In this document: one piece after another, positions 44,041 to 56,800 of the stretch
Layout of the letters: each line of letters opens with the position of its first letter
How positions within the stretch are numbered: position 1 is the stretch's first letter
Assembly (NCBI GenBank): GCA_002049455.2
Contig: KV919096.1
Coordinates: forward strand, 18,231-82,230
Direction: 5' to 3'
Origin: Porphyra umbilicalis
Lineage: Eukaryota; Rhodophyta; Bangiophyceae; Bangiales; Bangiaceae
DNA length: 64,000 bases
Position numbers and translations under genes: made by a program
Notes under the pieces: model-generated
Databases searched by the model: none
What the model saw: the letters and a program-made list of their open reading frames with translations, nothing else
Told to the model about the DNA's origin: nothing

Positions 44041-47000
44041 GAGCCCCGCTTTTCCGTCTTTCTTGCGGCGCTCGTGACCTGCTTGCTGCGCTCTTGGGTG
44101 CTACCGCTGCCTCTCAACCGCTTCTCGTTGTACCACGTGGGCGGCGTCATGGTGTCCGCAGCCGTGCGTGCCGCGGCCGCGCGGTCTTGGACCCAGTTGC
44201 TGCGCTTTGTCGGCCCAGGGCGCACGGGTCCCGTTTCCCTGGCACGGCTGGAGCAGATATTAGGCATGATTGAGCTCTTCTCCAACAACAACACCAACTT
44301 CAACTTTCACGTACAAGTGTCGGGCTACGACACCACGGGCAAGATCTTCTGGCTGCCGGTGCTTGAGGACCAGAAGGTGGTGGACAGCGCTCCCGCGACG
44401 CAAGTGATGAGCATGTTGTACCGCTACATCGAGAGCGCCGACGGCACGATCGCGGCGTCTGGCTCTCTTCTGGCGCTCAAGCCGAGGTCAGCGGCTGCCT
44501 GTGTCGTCAGCGATCCGCTTGACATCGGTCATCTGCCGCCCACCTTGGGCGACGAGCTGGTCGTGTCTGCGAGCCAAGGGGCGGGGGGCGAAGAAGCAGG
44601 GGGCGGAGGACGCGCGAGTGGCAAGCTGTGGAGTGCGTGAGCGGGGCATGGCGAGGGCTCGACTGGGGAGGCCATTGGTAGGGGTGAGGCCACAGCAGGC
44701 GGCGCCGAGCGCCTCCCCAACGGTGTCCCCAGCAGCGTCGGCACCGCAGCACCGGCGACAACTTCTCAAGCCGCGTCCGACGAACTTGCTGGAGCTCAAG
44801 CTGCTGCGGCAGCGATTCTGCTGGCTGATGAGGACGCAGACGATGCCGATGGCGAGGTCGGGGGAGGTGGGGTGCTCGGCCTGACCCTGGGAAGTAGAGT
44901 GGTTGCGATGGGTGATGGTATTATTGTGTGGGGTGGTGGTGTGAATATGGGCAGTGGCGGCGTGGTTGTGGGGGGAGGTGGTGTCGTGGTGGGCGGCGGT
45001 GCCTCGTCAAGTGAAGGCTCCCCACCTCCTGCCACGGATGGCGCCCCACATTCTACTGGATCTGTCGATGGCGGCAACAACGTCAAGGAGGACGACTCGG
45101 GCACCTCCAGCAGCTCGTCAGGCTACTTGCTGGAGGGAGAGCCGAGCGCTATGCGACGCGCTGGTGGCAAGTCTCAGCGGAAGAAAGTCAGCGGCCGGCT
45201 CCACAAGCGGCTGCGTTGGCAGCGCCTGGCCCCCGTGATGCACTACGCTCCGGCCATTCACATCCCCAAGTCCGATGCAAAGGAGTTGCTTCGCGTCATG
45301 CTGGGCGCCTCTACGAATCCTCTGACGCGTCTTCGTAGTGCGCTTGTCAAGAGCAACGCGGCCGTAACGGGCATGATGTCCACAAGGCCGCTGCGGCTCT
45401 GCTTGCCCTGGTGGCCGCGGCAGGCTAACAAGGACGCACCGTGGACACTGGGGGTGGTCGTAGACAAGGACCTTATCTCGTCGGCGTGCTCCAAGGAGTC
45501 GTCCACGATCAAGACTAGTACGGTTACGGCCGTCCTGTCGAAGAGCACCCTCATGCGCGAAGCGACAGTCACCCAGCGGCTAGCCGAGTTCCTTCTCCTC
45601 GCTGACGAGTCGCCGGTGACGCGTGCGTCGATGACGAATTACATCTCCGGGTTCGCACAGTCGGCGCGGATGGAGGGTAAGGCGCGCACGCCCGTGCTCG
45701 AGGTCTTGCGCGGACTGCGGACGGCTCCGCACATTGTTCCGTCGCTGGCGACGCTGGCATCCTTACAAGCGGCTCCGAGGCGAACCGGCGAGACAATCTC
45801 GTCTCGGCCCCTCCGCCCTCCCAGCTTTGTGCCACTCGGGTCTCCGCGGCCAAGAAATCAGACCCGCCTGGCACCCGAGGAGCTGCCCGCCCAGTTGCCC
45901 CCCAACCACCCCACTGCTGTGCGCGCCGCTCTCGCGGCTGCCACGGGGACGGCCACCCCCGCGACTACCGGAAAGGCTACTTCGGACAGCGTGTCGATTT
46001 GGGCGGCGCTGCTGGCACGTGCAGCGGGCGCAGCTGCTGAGAAGACAACACCAAGTGGTACAACTGGAAGTGTACGAGCTGCTGCTCGTTCGGCGCCGCC
46101 CAAGTCGTCAACGTCGAAACCTGCTGCTCCACCGTTGCGTGCCTCATCGACAAGTGCGTCTCCAACCGTTATCCGACAACTAGCTCCTGCGCAGACTACA
46201 GCTTTCCTACAATGCCAAGTACACCACCATTTGCGACGCCTCGTGGTCATCCGGAACGTTCAGCTGCATCTGGTACAGTTGCAAGAAAACCGGCGTCACC
46301 CCTCCCTGCTCCTCAGTCGACTGGGTCTTTAAAAAGTGCGTCTCCAGTCGGTTCACGACCGCTACGTCCTGCGCCAGCGGCACCTCCTTCGACAACTCCA
46401 AGTGCACCCCCATCGGCACCGCCTCCGTTGAATTCGAGAGCGTTGGCTGTTGCTGGTACGACAGCACGACGACCGGCGCCTCGCCAAACTCCTGCTACTC
46501 CGCCTTTTCCTCATGAGCCGCCCTCACCCGGAGCTGCAGACGACGACGGTTTCGTGCATGAAGACGCTTCTACACCTGCTGGAGCCGACAGTTGCCCTAA
46601 AGTGGCCGCTGGTGACGCACCTTCGGCCTTGCTCGTGGCGGCTGCCGCTGCTGGATGCGCTTCTACCTGTGATGCTGCGGCGGCGCCGTCACCTTCACGA
46701 GCGACGTTCTCAGTCGCGGTATCAACACCATCTGGTGGCCGCTCACCTGCTGAACGATCACCGCCTGCCGCGGCGGTCAGCTCCACTGAAAGCACACGCC
46801 AGTCGGTCTGGCCGTCGGAGTTGCCGGGGAAGAGCAAGGCGGCGACATTATTGTCGAACAGCAGCGGCCTTGCCGCTCCACTAAGTGCACGGCGGCTGTC
46901 ACGGCCACCTGACGGTGGCACACCATGCGGTGGGACAAGTCTTGTGTCGCCTGCGGCTTCGTCTGCTCGGCGACCTCCGCTGCCGCCTCGCCGTTCGCCA

Positions 47001-47845
47001 CCATCGAGTGATACCTCAAGCACTGTGTCAGGCAAGGTGGGCGAGCGCCGTACGTTCGGTGTGGGTGGGGGGGATGCCGCCGTCAAAAAAAGAGGCGATG
47101 CCATTGCCAATTCAGCCATTGCTCGCAAGACTAGCGGCAGCGGGCGGGACGGGAAAGGTGGGGACGCGGCCTCTGGGTTGGACCGCGCCGCGCCTACCTC
47201 AGTAATGGGGTTGCGCGCCAGCTTGGTCGACCAGGGCAGGCGGTAGAAAGCGGCCACTACTACTGGCCCGTCATCAAGCAGTGCGCAAACGTCGCTGCAG
47301 GGCACATTAGAAGCTGTCGTTGTCGCCGCTGCGCCTCGAGAAAGAGGCAAGCGTACGCTCACCTTCGCTTCGGCAGCTTCGACCGCCGCTGATCCACGTG
47401 GGGCTGGTGGGGCGGCGGCGGCCACTGACGGTGCTCCTCCGGCGGTCGCAACAAGGCGTTTAAAGAGAGGTCAGCGCGCCGCCGACCTCGCAACTGCTGG
47501 CCTTGATGTTTCGGACCCGGCTCCAGCCCAGGTCCGCAAGCAGGCTGCGGCTATCGAGACTTTTGCTGCATCTTCTCCACCTCGCAAGAGTTCCCGCCGA
47601 TTGGCAGATCACCTCGTCTCAACCGCAGACGACTCTGGCGGCCCAAGTACCCACACGCGGTCATCGGTGGAGCTGGCCTTTCATTCCATCTTCAACTCAC
47701 AGACATGCACGCTCATGTCGGAGCTCTCCGTGCCGGTTGCCACGGGTTGGCTTGTCAAGGACATGCACTCGATGGAAAGCAGGAAGATTGACACGGACAT
47801 CGTCGGCGGTTCTGCCATCACGCTTCTTTGGTTACTTTCAAGCGC
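44041..47845 (+). pseudogene. Decayed coding-like block, unknown family
   Basis: Plus-strand frames with ordinary or G/C-ending codons follow one another but are broken. First, 44,041-44,637 (RFSLYHVGGVMVSAAVRAAA, ELFSNNNTNFNFHVQVSGYD, TGKIFWLPVLEDQKVVDSAP) ends at TGA 44638. The same frame continues after it to about 45,750 (HKRLRWQRLAPVMHYAPAIH, TQRLAEFLLLADESPVTRAS, MTNYISGFAQSARMEGKART). At about 45,980-46,207 another frame becomes Cys-rich with C-ending codons (KWYNWKCTSCCSFGAAQVVN), broken by TGA 46038. After a one-base shift it goes on (YNAKYTTICDASWSSGTFSC) to TGA 46514. A third frame (46,212 onward, TAG at 47244) ends LAFHSIFNSQTCTLMSELSV, cut by satellite at 47,846. Overlapping minus-strand frames (46,511-47,425) also stay open, so strand and exon structure are uncertain. 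No known domain is recognised. Confidence 0.4.
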
Positions 47846-50800
47846 ATGGCGTGCCAGTGCGATAAGGGACAGCACCAACTTGCTCCCGCGCGGCGCACGA
47901 CGGCTGCAAACGTATTGCTGCATCCCCAAGAGACATTCCCGCGCGATGGCGCGGCGTGCAGAGCCCCGGGGGAGCCACTGGAGCCGCAAACAGCTGCGAT
48001 AGTTTGCGATAGTTTGCGATGGTTGGTAATAATTGGGATGGCAGTGCCCCGAGGCGGGCCACCTTCCCCGCCCGCCTGTGCCATGCGCGAGCACCCGCGC
48101 GGCTGCCCGACACGCGGCAGAGCCGGCATTGACACCTCTGACGCCCTGGATGTACGTATGACATTCTGCCGCCGGTGGGGCGTGCCATGCATGGCGTGCC
48201 AGTGCGATAAGGGACAGCACCAACTTGCTCTCGCGCGGCGCACGACGGCTGCAAACGTATTGCTGCATCCCCAAGAGACATCCCCGCGCGATGGCGCGGC
48301 GTGCAGAGCCCCGGGGGAGCCACTGGAGCCGCAAACAGCTGCGATAGTTTGCGATAGTTTGCGATAGTTGGTAATAATTGGGATGGCAGTGCCCCGAGGC
48401 GGGCCACCTTCCCCGCCCGCCTGTGCCATGCGCGAGCACCCGCGTGCTGCCCTCCACGCGTCAGAGCCGGCATTGACACCTCTGACGCCCTGGATGTACG
48501 TATGACATTCTGCCGCCGGTGGGGCGTGCCATGCATGGCGTGCCAGTGCGATAAGGGACAGCACCAACTTGCTCTCGCGCGGCGCACGACGGCTGCAAAC
48601 GTATTGCTGCATCCCCAAGAGACATTCCCGCGCGATGGCGCGGCGTGCAGAGCCCCGGGGGAGCCACTGGAGCCGCAAACAGCTGCGATAGTTTGCGATA
48701 GTTTGCGATAGTTGGTAATAATTGGGATGGCAGTGCCCCGAGGCGGGCCACCTTCCCCGCCCGCCTGTGCCATGCGCGAGCACCCGCGCGGCTGCCCGAC
48801 ACGCGGCAGAGCCGGCATTGACACCTCTGACGCCCTGGATGTACGTATGACATTCTGCCGCCGGTGGGGCGTGCCATGCATGGCGTGCCAGTGCGATAAG
48901 GGACAGCACCAACTTGCTACCGCGCGGCGCACGACGGCTGCAAACGTATTGCTGCATCCCCAAGAGACATCCCCGCGCGATGGCGCGGCGTGCAGAGCCC
49001 CGGGGAAGCCACTGGAGCCGCAAACAGCTGCGATAGTTTGCGATAGTTTGCGATAGTTGGTAATAATTGGGATGGCAGTGCCCCGAGGCGGGCCACCTTC
49101 CCCGCCCGCCTGTGCCATGCGCGAGCACCCGCGCGGCTGCCCGACACGCGGCAGAGCCGGCATTGACACCTCTGACGCCCTGGATGTACGTATGACGTTC
49201 TGCCGCCGGTGGGGCGTGCCATGCATGGCGTGCCAGTGCGATAAGGGACAGCACCAACTTGCTCCCGCGCGGCGCACGACGGCTGCAAACGTATTGCTGC
49301 ATCCCCAAGAGACATCCCCGCGCGATGGCGCGGCGTGCAGAGCCCCGGGGGAGCCACTGGAGCCGCAAACAGCTGCGATAGTTTGCGATAGTTTGCGATA
49401 GTTGGTAATAATTGGGATGGCAGTGCCCCGAGGCGGGCCACCTTCCCCGCCCGCCTGTGCCATGCGCGAGCACCCGCGCGGCTGCCCGACACGCGGCAGA
49501 GCCGGCATTGACACCTCTGACGCCCTGGATGTACGTATGACATTCTGCCGCCGGTGGGGCGTGCCATGCATGGCGTGCCAGTGCGATAAGGGACAGCACC
49601 AACTTGCTCCCGCGCGGCGCACGACGGCTGCAAACGTATTGCTGCATCCCCAAGAGACATTCCCGCGCGATGGCGCGGCGTGCAGAGCCCCGGGGGAGCC
49701 ACTGGAGCCGCAAACAGCTGCGATAGTTTGCGATAGTTTGCGATAGTTGGTAATAATTGGGATGCAGTGCCCGAGCGGGCCACCTTCCCCGCCCGCCTGT
49801 GCCATGCGCGAGCACCCGCGCGGCTGCCCGACACGCGGCAGAGCCGGCATTGACACCTCTGACGCCCTGGAATGTACGTATGNNNNNNNNNNNNNNNNNN
49901 NNNNNNNNNNNNNNNNNNNNNNNNNNNNNNNNNNNNNNNNNNNNNNNNNNNNNNNNNNNNNNNNNNNNNNNNNNNNNNNNNNNNNNNNNNNNNNNNNNNN
50001 NNNNNNNNNNNNNNNNNNNNNNNNNNNNNNNNNNNNNNNNNNNNNNNNNNNNNNNNNNNNNNNNNNNNNNNNNNNNNNNNNNNNNNNNNNNNNNNNNNNN
50101 NNNNNNNNNNNNNNNNNNNNNNNNNNNNNNNNNNNNNNNNNNNNNNNNNNNNNNNNNNNNNNNNNNNNNNNNNNNNNNNNNNNNNNNNNNNNNNNNNNNN
50201 NNNNNNNNNNNNNNNNNNNNNNNNNNNNNNNNNNNNNNNNNNNNNNNNNNNNNNNNNNNNNNNNNNNNNNNNNNNNNNNNNNNNNNNNNNNNNNNNNNNN
50301 NNNNNNNNNNNNNNNNNNNNNNNNNNNNNNNNNNNNNNNNNNNNNNNNNNNNNNNNNNNNNNNNNNNNNNNNNNNNNNNNNNNNNNNNNNNNNNNNNNNN
50401 NNNNNNNNNNNNNNNNNNNNNNNNNNNNNNNNNNNNNNNNNNNNNNNNNNNNNNNNNNNNNNNNNNNNNNNNNNNNNNNNNNNNNNNNNNNNNNNNNNNN
50501 NNNNNNNNNNNNNNNNNNNNNNNNNNNNNNNNNNNNNNNNNNNNNNNNNNNNNNNNNNNNNNNNNNNNNNNNNNNNNNNNNNNNNNNNNNNNNNNNNNNN
50601 NNNNNNNNNNNNNNNNNNNNNNNNNNNNNNNNNNNNNNNNNNNNNNNNNNNNNNNNNNNNNNNNNNNNNNNNNNNNNNNNNNNNNNNNNNNNNNNNNNNN
50701 NNNNNNNNNNNNNNNNNNNNNNNNNNNNNNNNNNNNNNNNNNNNNNNNNNNNNNNNNNNNNNNNNNNNNNNNNNNNNNNNNNNNNNNNNNNNNNNNNNNN

Positions 50801-53800
50801 NNNNNNNNNNNNNNNNNNNNNNNNNNNNNNNNNNNNNNNNNNNNNNNNNNNNNNNNNNNNNNNNNNNNNNNNNNNNNNNNNNCTGCCGGTGGGGCGTGCC
50901 ATGCATGGCGTGCCAGTGCGATAAGGGACAGCACCAACTTGCTCCCGCGCGGCGCACGACGGCTGCAAGCGTATTGCTGCATCCCCAAGAGACATCCCGC
51001 GCGATGGCGCGGCGTGCAGAGCCCCGGGGAGCCACTGGAGCCGCAAACAGCTGCGATAGTTTGCGATAGTTTGCGATAGTTGGTAATAATTGGGATGGCA
51101 GTGCCCCGAGGCGGGCCACCTTCCCCGCCCGCCTGTGCCATGCGCGAGCACCCGCGCGGCTGCCCGACACGCGGCAGAGCCGGCATTGACACCTCTGACG
51201 CCCTGGATGTACGTATGACATTCTGCCGCCGGTGGGGCGTGCCATGCATGGCGTGCCAGTGCGATAAGGGACAGCACCAACTTGCTCCCGCGCGGCGCAC
51301 GACGGCTGCAAACGTATTGCTGCATCCCCAAGAGACATCCCGCGCGATGGCGCGGCGTGCAGAGCCCCGGGGGAGCCACTGGAGCCGCAAACAGCTGCGA
51401 TAGTTTGCGATAGTTTGCGATAGTTGGTAATAATTGGGATGGCAGTGCCCCGAGGCGGGCCACCTTCCCCGCCCGCCTGTGCCATGCGCGAGCACCCGCG
51501 CGGCTGCCCGACACGCGGCAGAGCCGGCATTGACACCTCTGACGCCCTGGATGTACGTATGACATTCTGCCGCCGGTGGGGCGTGCCATGCATGGCGTGC
51601 CAGTGCGATAAGGGACAGCACCAACTTGCTCCCGCGCGGCGCACGACGGCTGCAAACGTATTGCTGCATCCCCAAGAGACATTCCCGCGCGATGGCGCGG
51701 CGTGCAGAGCCCCGGGGGAGCCACTGGAGCCGCAAACAGCTGCGATAGTTTGCGATAGTTTGCGATAGTTGGTAATAATTGGGATGGCAGTGCCCCGAGG
51801 CGGGCCACCTTCCCCGCCCGCCTGTGCCATGCGCGAGCACCCGCGCGGCTGCCCTACACGCGGCAGAGCCGGCATTGACACCTCTGACGCCCTGGATGTA
51901 CGTATGACATTCTGCCGCCGGTGGGGCGTGCCATGCATGGCGTGCCAGTGCGATAAGGGACAGCACCAACTTGCTCCCGCGCGGCGCACGACGGCTGCAA
52001 ACGTATTGCTGCATCCCCAAGAGACATCCCCGCGCGATGGCGCGGCGTGCAGAGCCCCGGGGGAGCCACTGGAGCCGCAAACAGCTGCGATAGTTTGCGA
52101 TAGTTTGCGATAGTTGGTAATAATTGGGATGGCAGTGCCCCGAGGCGGGCCACCTTCCCCGCCCGCCTGTGCCATGCGCGAGCACCCGCGCGGCTGCCCG
52201 ACACGCGGCAGAGCCGGCATTGACACCTCTGACGCCCTGGATGTACGTATGACATTCTGCCGCCGGTGGGGCGTGCCATGCATGGCGTGCCAGTGCGATA
52301 AGGGACAGCACCAACTTGCTCCCGCGCGGCGCACGACGGCTGCAAACGTATTGCTGCATCCCCAAGAGACATTCCCGCGCGATGGCGCGGCGTGCAGAGC
52401 CCCGGGGGAGCCACTGGAGCCGCAAACAGCTGCGATAGTTTGCGATAGTTTGCGATAGTTGGTAATAATTGGGATGGCAGTGCCCCGAGGCGGGCCACCT
52501 TCCCCGCCCGCCTGTGCCATGCGCGAGCACCCGCGCGGCTGCCCGACACGCGGCAGAGCCGGCATTGACACCTCTGACGCCCTGGATGTACGTATGACAT
52601 TCTGCCGCCGGTGGGGCGTGCCATGCATGGCGTGCCAGTGCGATAAGGGACAGCACCAACTTGCTCCCGCGCGGCGCACGACGGCTGCAAACGTATTGCT
52701 GCATCCCCAAGAGACATTCCCGCGCGATGGCGCGGCGTGCAGAGCCCCGGGGGAGCCACTGGAGCCGCAAACAGCTGCGATAGTTTGCGATAGTTTGCGA
52801 TAGTTGGTAATAATTGGGATGGCAGTGCCCCGAGGCGGGCCACCTTCCCCGCCCGCCTGTGCCATGCGCGAGCACCCGCGCGGCTGCCCTACACGCGGCA
52901 GAGCCGGCATTGACACCTCTGACGCCCTGGATGTACGTATGACATTCTGCCGCCGGTGGGGCGTGCCATGCATGGCGTGCCAGTGCGATAAGGGACAGCA
53001 CCAACTTGCTCCCGCGCGGCGCACGACGGCTGCAACGTATTGCTGCATCCCCAAGAGACATTCCCGCGCGATGGCGCGGCGTGCAGAGCCCCGGGGGAGC
53101 CACTGGAGCCGCAAACAGCTGCGATAGTTTGCGATAGTTTGCGATAGTTGGTAATAATTGGGATGGCAGTGCCCCGAGGCGGGCCACCTTCCCCGCCCGC
53201 CTGTGCCATGCGCGAGCACCCGCGCGGCTGCCCGACACGCGGCAGAGCCGGCATTGACACCTCTGACGCCCTGGATGTACGTATGACATTCTGCCGCCGG
53301 TGGGGCGTGCCATGCATGGCGTGCCAGTGCGATAAGGGACAGCACCAACTTGCTCCCGCGCGGCGCACGACGGCTGCAAACGTATTGCTGCATCCCAAGA
53401 GACATTCCCGCGCGATGGCGCGGCGTGCAGAGCCCCGGGGGAGCCACTGGAGCCGCAAACAGCTGCGATAGTTTGCGATAGTTTGCGATAGTTGGTAATA
53501 ATTGGGATGGCAGTGCCCCGAGGCGGGCCACCTTCCCCGCCCCGCCTGTGCCATGCGCGAGGCACCCGCGCGGCTGCCCGACACGCGGCAGAGCCGGCAT
53601 TGACACCTCTGACGCCCTGGATGTACGTATGACATTCTGCCGCCGGTGGGGCGTGCCATGCATGGCGTGCCAGTGCGATAAGGGACAGCACCAACTTGCT
53701 CCCGCGCGGCGCACGACGGCTGCAAACGTATTGCTGCATCCCCAAGAGACATTCCCGCGCGATGGCGCGGCGTGCAGAGCCCCGGGGGAGCCACTGGAGC

Positions 53801-56800
53801 CGCAAACAGCTGCGATAGTTTGCGATAGTTTGCGATAGTTGGTAATAATTGGGATGGCAGTGCCCCGAGGCGGGCCACCTTCCCCGCCCGCCTGTGCCAT
53901 GCGCGGAGCACCCGCGCGGCTGCCCGACACGCGGCAGAGCCGGCATTGACACCTCTGACGCCCTGGATGTACGTATGACATTCTGCCGCCGGTGGGGCGT
54001 GCCATGCATGGCGTGCCAGTGCGATAGGGACAGCACCAACTTGCTCCCGCGCGGCGCACGACGGCTGCAAACGTATTGCTGCATCCCCAAGAGACATTCC
54101 CGCGCGATGGCGCGGCGTGCAGAGCCCCGGGGGAGCCACTGAGCCGCAAACAGCTGCGATAGTTTGCGATAGTTTGCGATAGTTGGTAATAATTGGGATG
54201 GCAGTGCCCCGAGGCGGGCCACCTTCCCCGCCCGCCTGCCTGTGCCATGCGCGGGCACCCGCGCGGCTGCCCTACACGCGGCAGAGCCGGCATTGACACC
54301 TCTGACGCCCTGGATGTACGTATGACATTCTGCCGCCGGTGGGGCGTGCCATGCATGGCGTGCCAGTGCGATGAGGGACAGCACCAACTTGCGCCCGCGC
54401 GTGCACGACGGCTGCAAACGTATGCTGCATCCCCAAGAGACATCCCGCGCGATGCGCGGCGTGCAGAGCCCCGGGGGAGCCACTGGAGCCGCAAACAGGT
54501 GCGATAGTTTGCGATAGTTTGCGATAGTTGGTAATAATTGGGATGGCAGTGCCCCGAGGCGGGCCACCTTCCCCGCCCGCCCTGTGCCATGCGCGGCACC
54601 CGCGCGGCTGCCCTCCACGCGGCAGAGCCGGCATTGACACCTCTGACGCCCTGGATGTACGTATGACATTCTGCCGCCGGTGGGGCGTGCCATGCATGGC
54701 GTGCCAGTGCGATAGGGTCGCACCAACTTGCTCCCGCGCGGCGCACGACGGCAGCAAGCGTATTGCTGCATCCCCAAGAGACATTCCCGCGCGATGGCGC
54801 GGCGTGCAGAGCCCCGGGGGAGCCACTGGAGCCGCAAACAGCTGCGATAGTTTGCGATAGTTTGCGATAGTTGGTAATAATTGGGATGGCAGTGCCCCGA
54901 GGCGGGCCACCTTCCCCGCCCGCCTGCCTGTGCCATGCGCGGGCACCCGCGCGGCTGCCCTACACGCGGCAGAGCCGGCATTGACACCTCTGACGCCCTG
55001 GATGTACGTATGACATTCTGCCGCCGGTGGGGCGTGCCATGCACGGCGTGCCAGTGCGATGAGGGAGAGCACCAACTTGCTCCCGCGCGGCGCACGACGG
55101 CTGCAAACGTATTGCTGCATCCGTAAGAGACATTCCCGCGCGATGGCGCGGCGTGCAGGGCCCCGGCGGAGCCACTGCAGCCGCAAACAGCTGCGATAGT
55201 TTGCGATAGTTTGCGATAGTTGGTAATAATTGGGATGGCAGTGCCCCGAGGCGGGCCACCTTCCCCGCCCGCCTGCCTGTGCCATGCGCGGGCACCCGCG
55301 CGGCTGCCCTCCACGCGGCAGACTCGGCATTGACACCTCTGACGCCCTGGATGTACGTATGACATTCTGCCGCCGGTGGGGCGTGCCATGCATGGCGTGC
55401 CAGTGCGATGAGGGTCTGCACCAACTTGCTCCCGCGCGGCGCACGACGGCAGCAAGCGTATTGCTGCATCCCCAAGAGACATTCCCGCGCGATGGCGCGG
55501 CGTGCAGAGCCCCGGGGGAGCCACTGGAGCCGCAAACAGCTGCGATAGTTTGCGATAGTTTGCGATAGTTGGTAATAATTGGGATGGCAGTGCCCCGAGG
55601 CGGGCCACCTTCCCCGCCCGCCTGCCTGTGCCATGCGCGGGCACCCGCGCGGCTGCCCTACACGCGGCAGAGCCGGCATTGACACCTCTGACGCCCTGGA
55701 TGTACGTATGACATTCTGCCGCCGGTGGGGCGTGCCATGCATGGCGTGCCAGTGCGATGAGGGACAGCACCAACTTGCGCCCGCGCGTTGCACGACGGCA
55801 GCAAACGTACTGCTGCATCCCCAAGAGACAGTCCCGCGCGATCGCGCGGCGTGCAGAGCCCCGGGGGAGCCACTGCAGCCGCAAACAGGTGCGATAGTTT
55901 GCGATAGTTTGCGATAGTTGGTAATAATTGGGATGGCAGTGCCCCGAGGCGGGCCACCTTCCCCGCCCGCCTGCCTGTGCCATGCGCGGGCACCCGCGCG
56001 GCTGCCCTCCACGCGGCAGACTCGGCATTGACACCTCTGACGCCCTGGATGTACGTATGACATTCTGCCGCCGGTGGGGCGTGCCATGCATGGCGTGCCA
56101 GTGCGATGAGGGTCTGCACCAACTTGCTCCCGCGCGGCGCACGACGGCAGCAAGCGTATTGCTGCATCCCCAAGAGACATTCCCGCGCGATGGCGCGGCG
56201 TGCAGAGCCCCGGGGGAGCCACTGGAGCCGCAAACAGCTGCGATAGTTTGCGATAGTTTGCGATAGTTGGTAATAATTGGGATGGCAGTGCCCCGAGGCG
56301 GGCCAACTTCCCCGCCCGCCTGCCTGTGCCATGCGCGGGCACCCGCGCGGCTGCCCTACACGCGGCAGAGCCGGCATTGACACCTCTGACGCCCTGGATG
56401 TACGTATGACATTCTGCCGCCGGTGGGGCGTGCCATGCACGGCGTGCCAGTGCGATGAGGGAGAGCACCAACTTGCTCCCGCGCGGCGCACGACGGCTGC
56501 AAACGTATTGCTGCATCCGTAAGAGACATTCCCGCGCGATGGCGCGGCGTGCAGGGCCCCGGGGGAGCCACTGCAGCCGCAAACAGGTGCGATAGTTTGC
56601 GATAGTTTGCGATAGTTGGTAATAATTGGGATGGCAGTGCCCCGAGGCGGGCCACCTTCCCCGCCCGCCTGCCTGTGCCATGCGCGGGCACCCGCGCGGC
56701 TGCCCTCCACGCGGCAGACTCGGCATTGACACCTCTGACGCCCTGGATGTACGTATGACATTCTGCCGCCGGTGGGGCGTGCCATGCATGGCGTGCCAGT

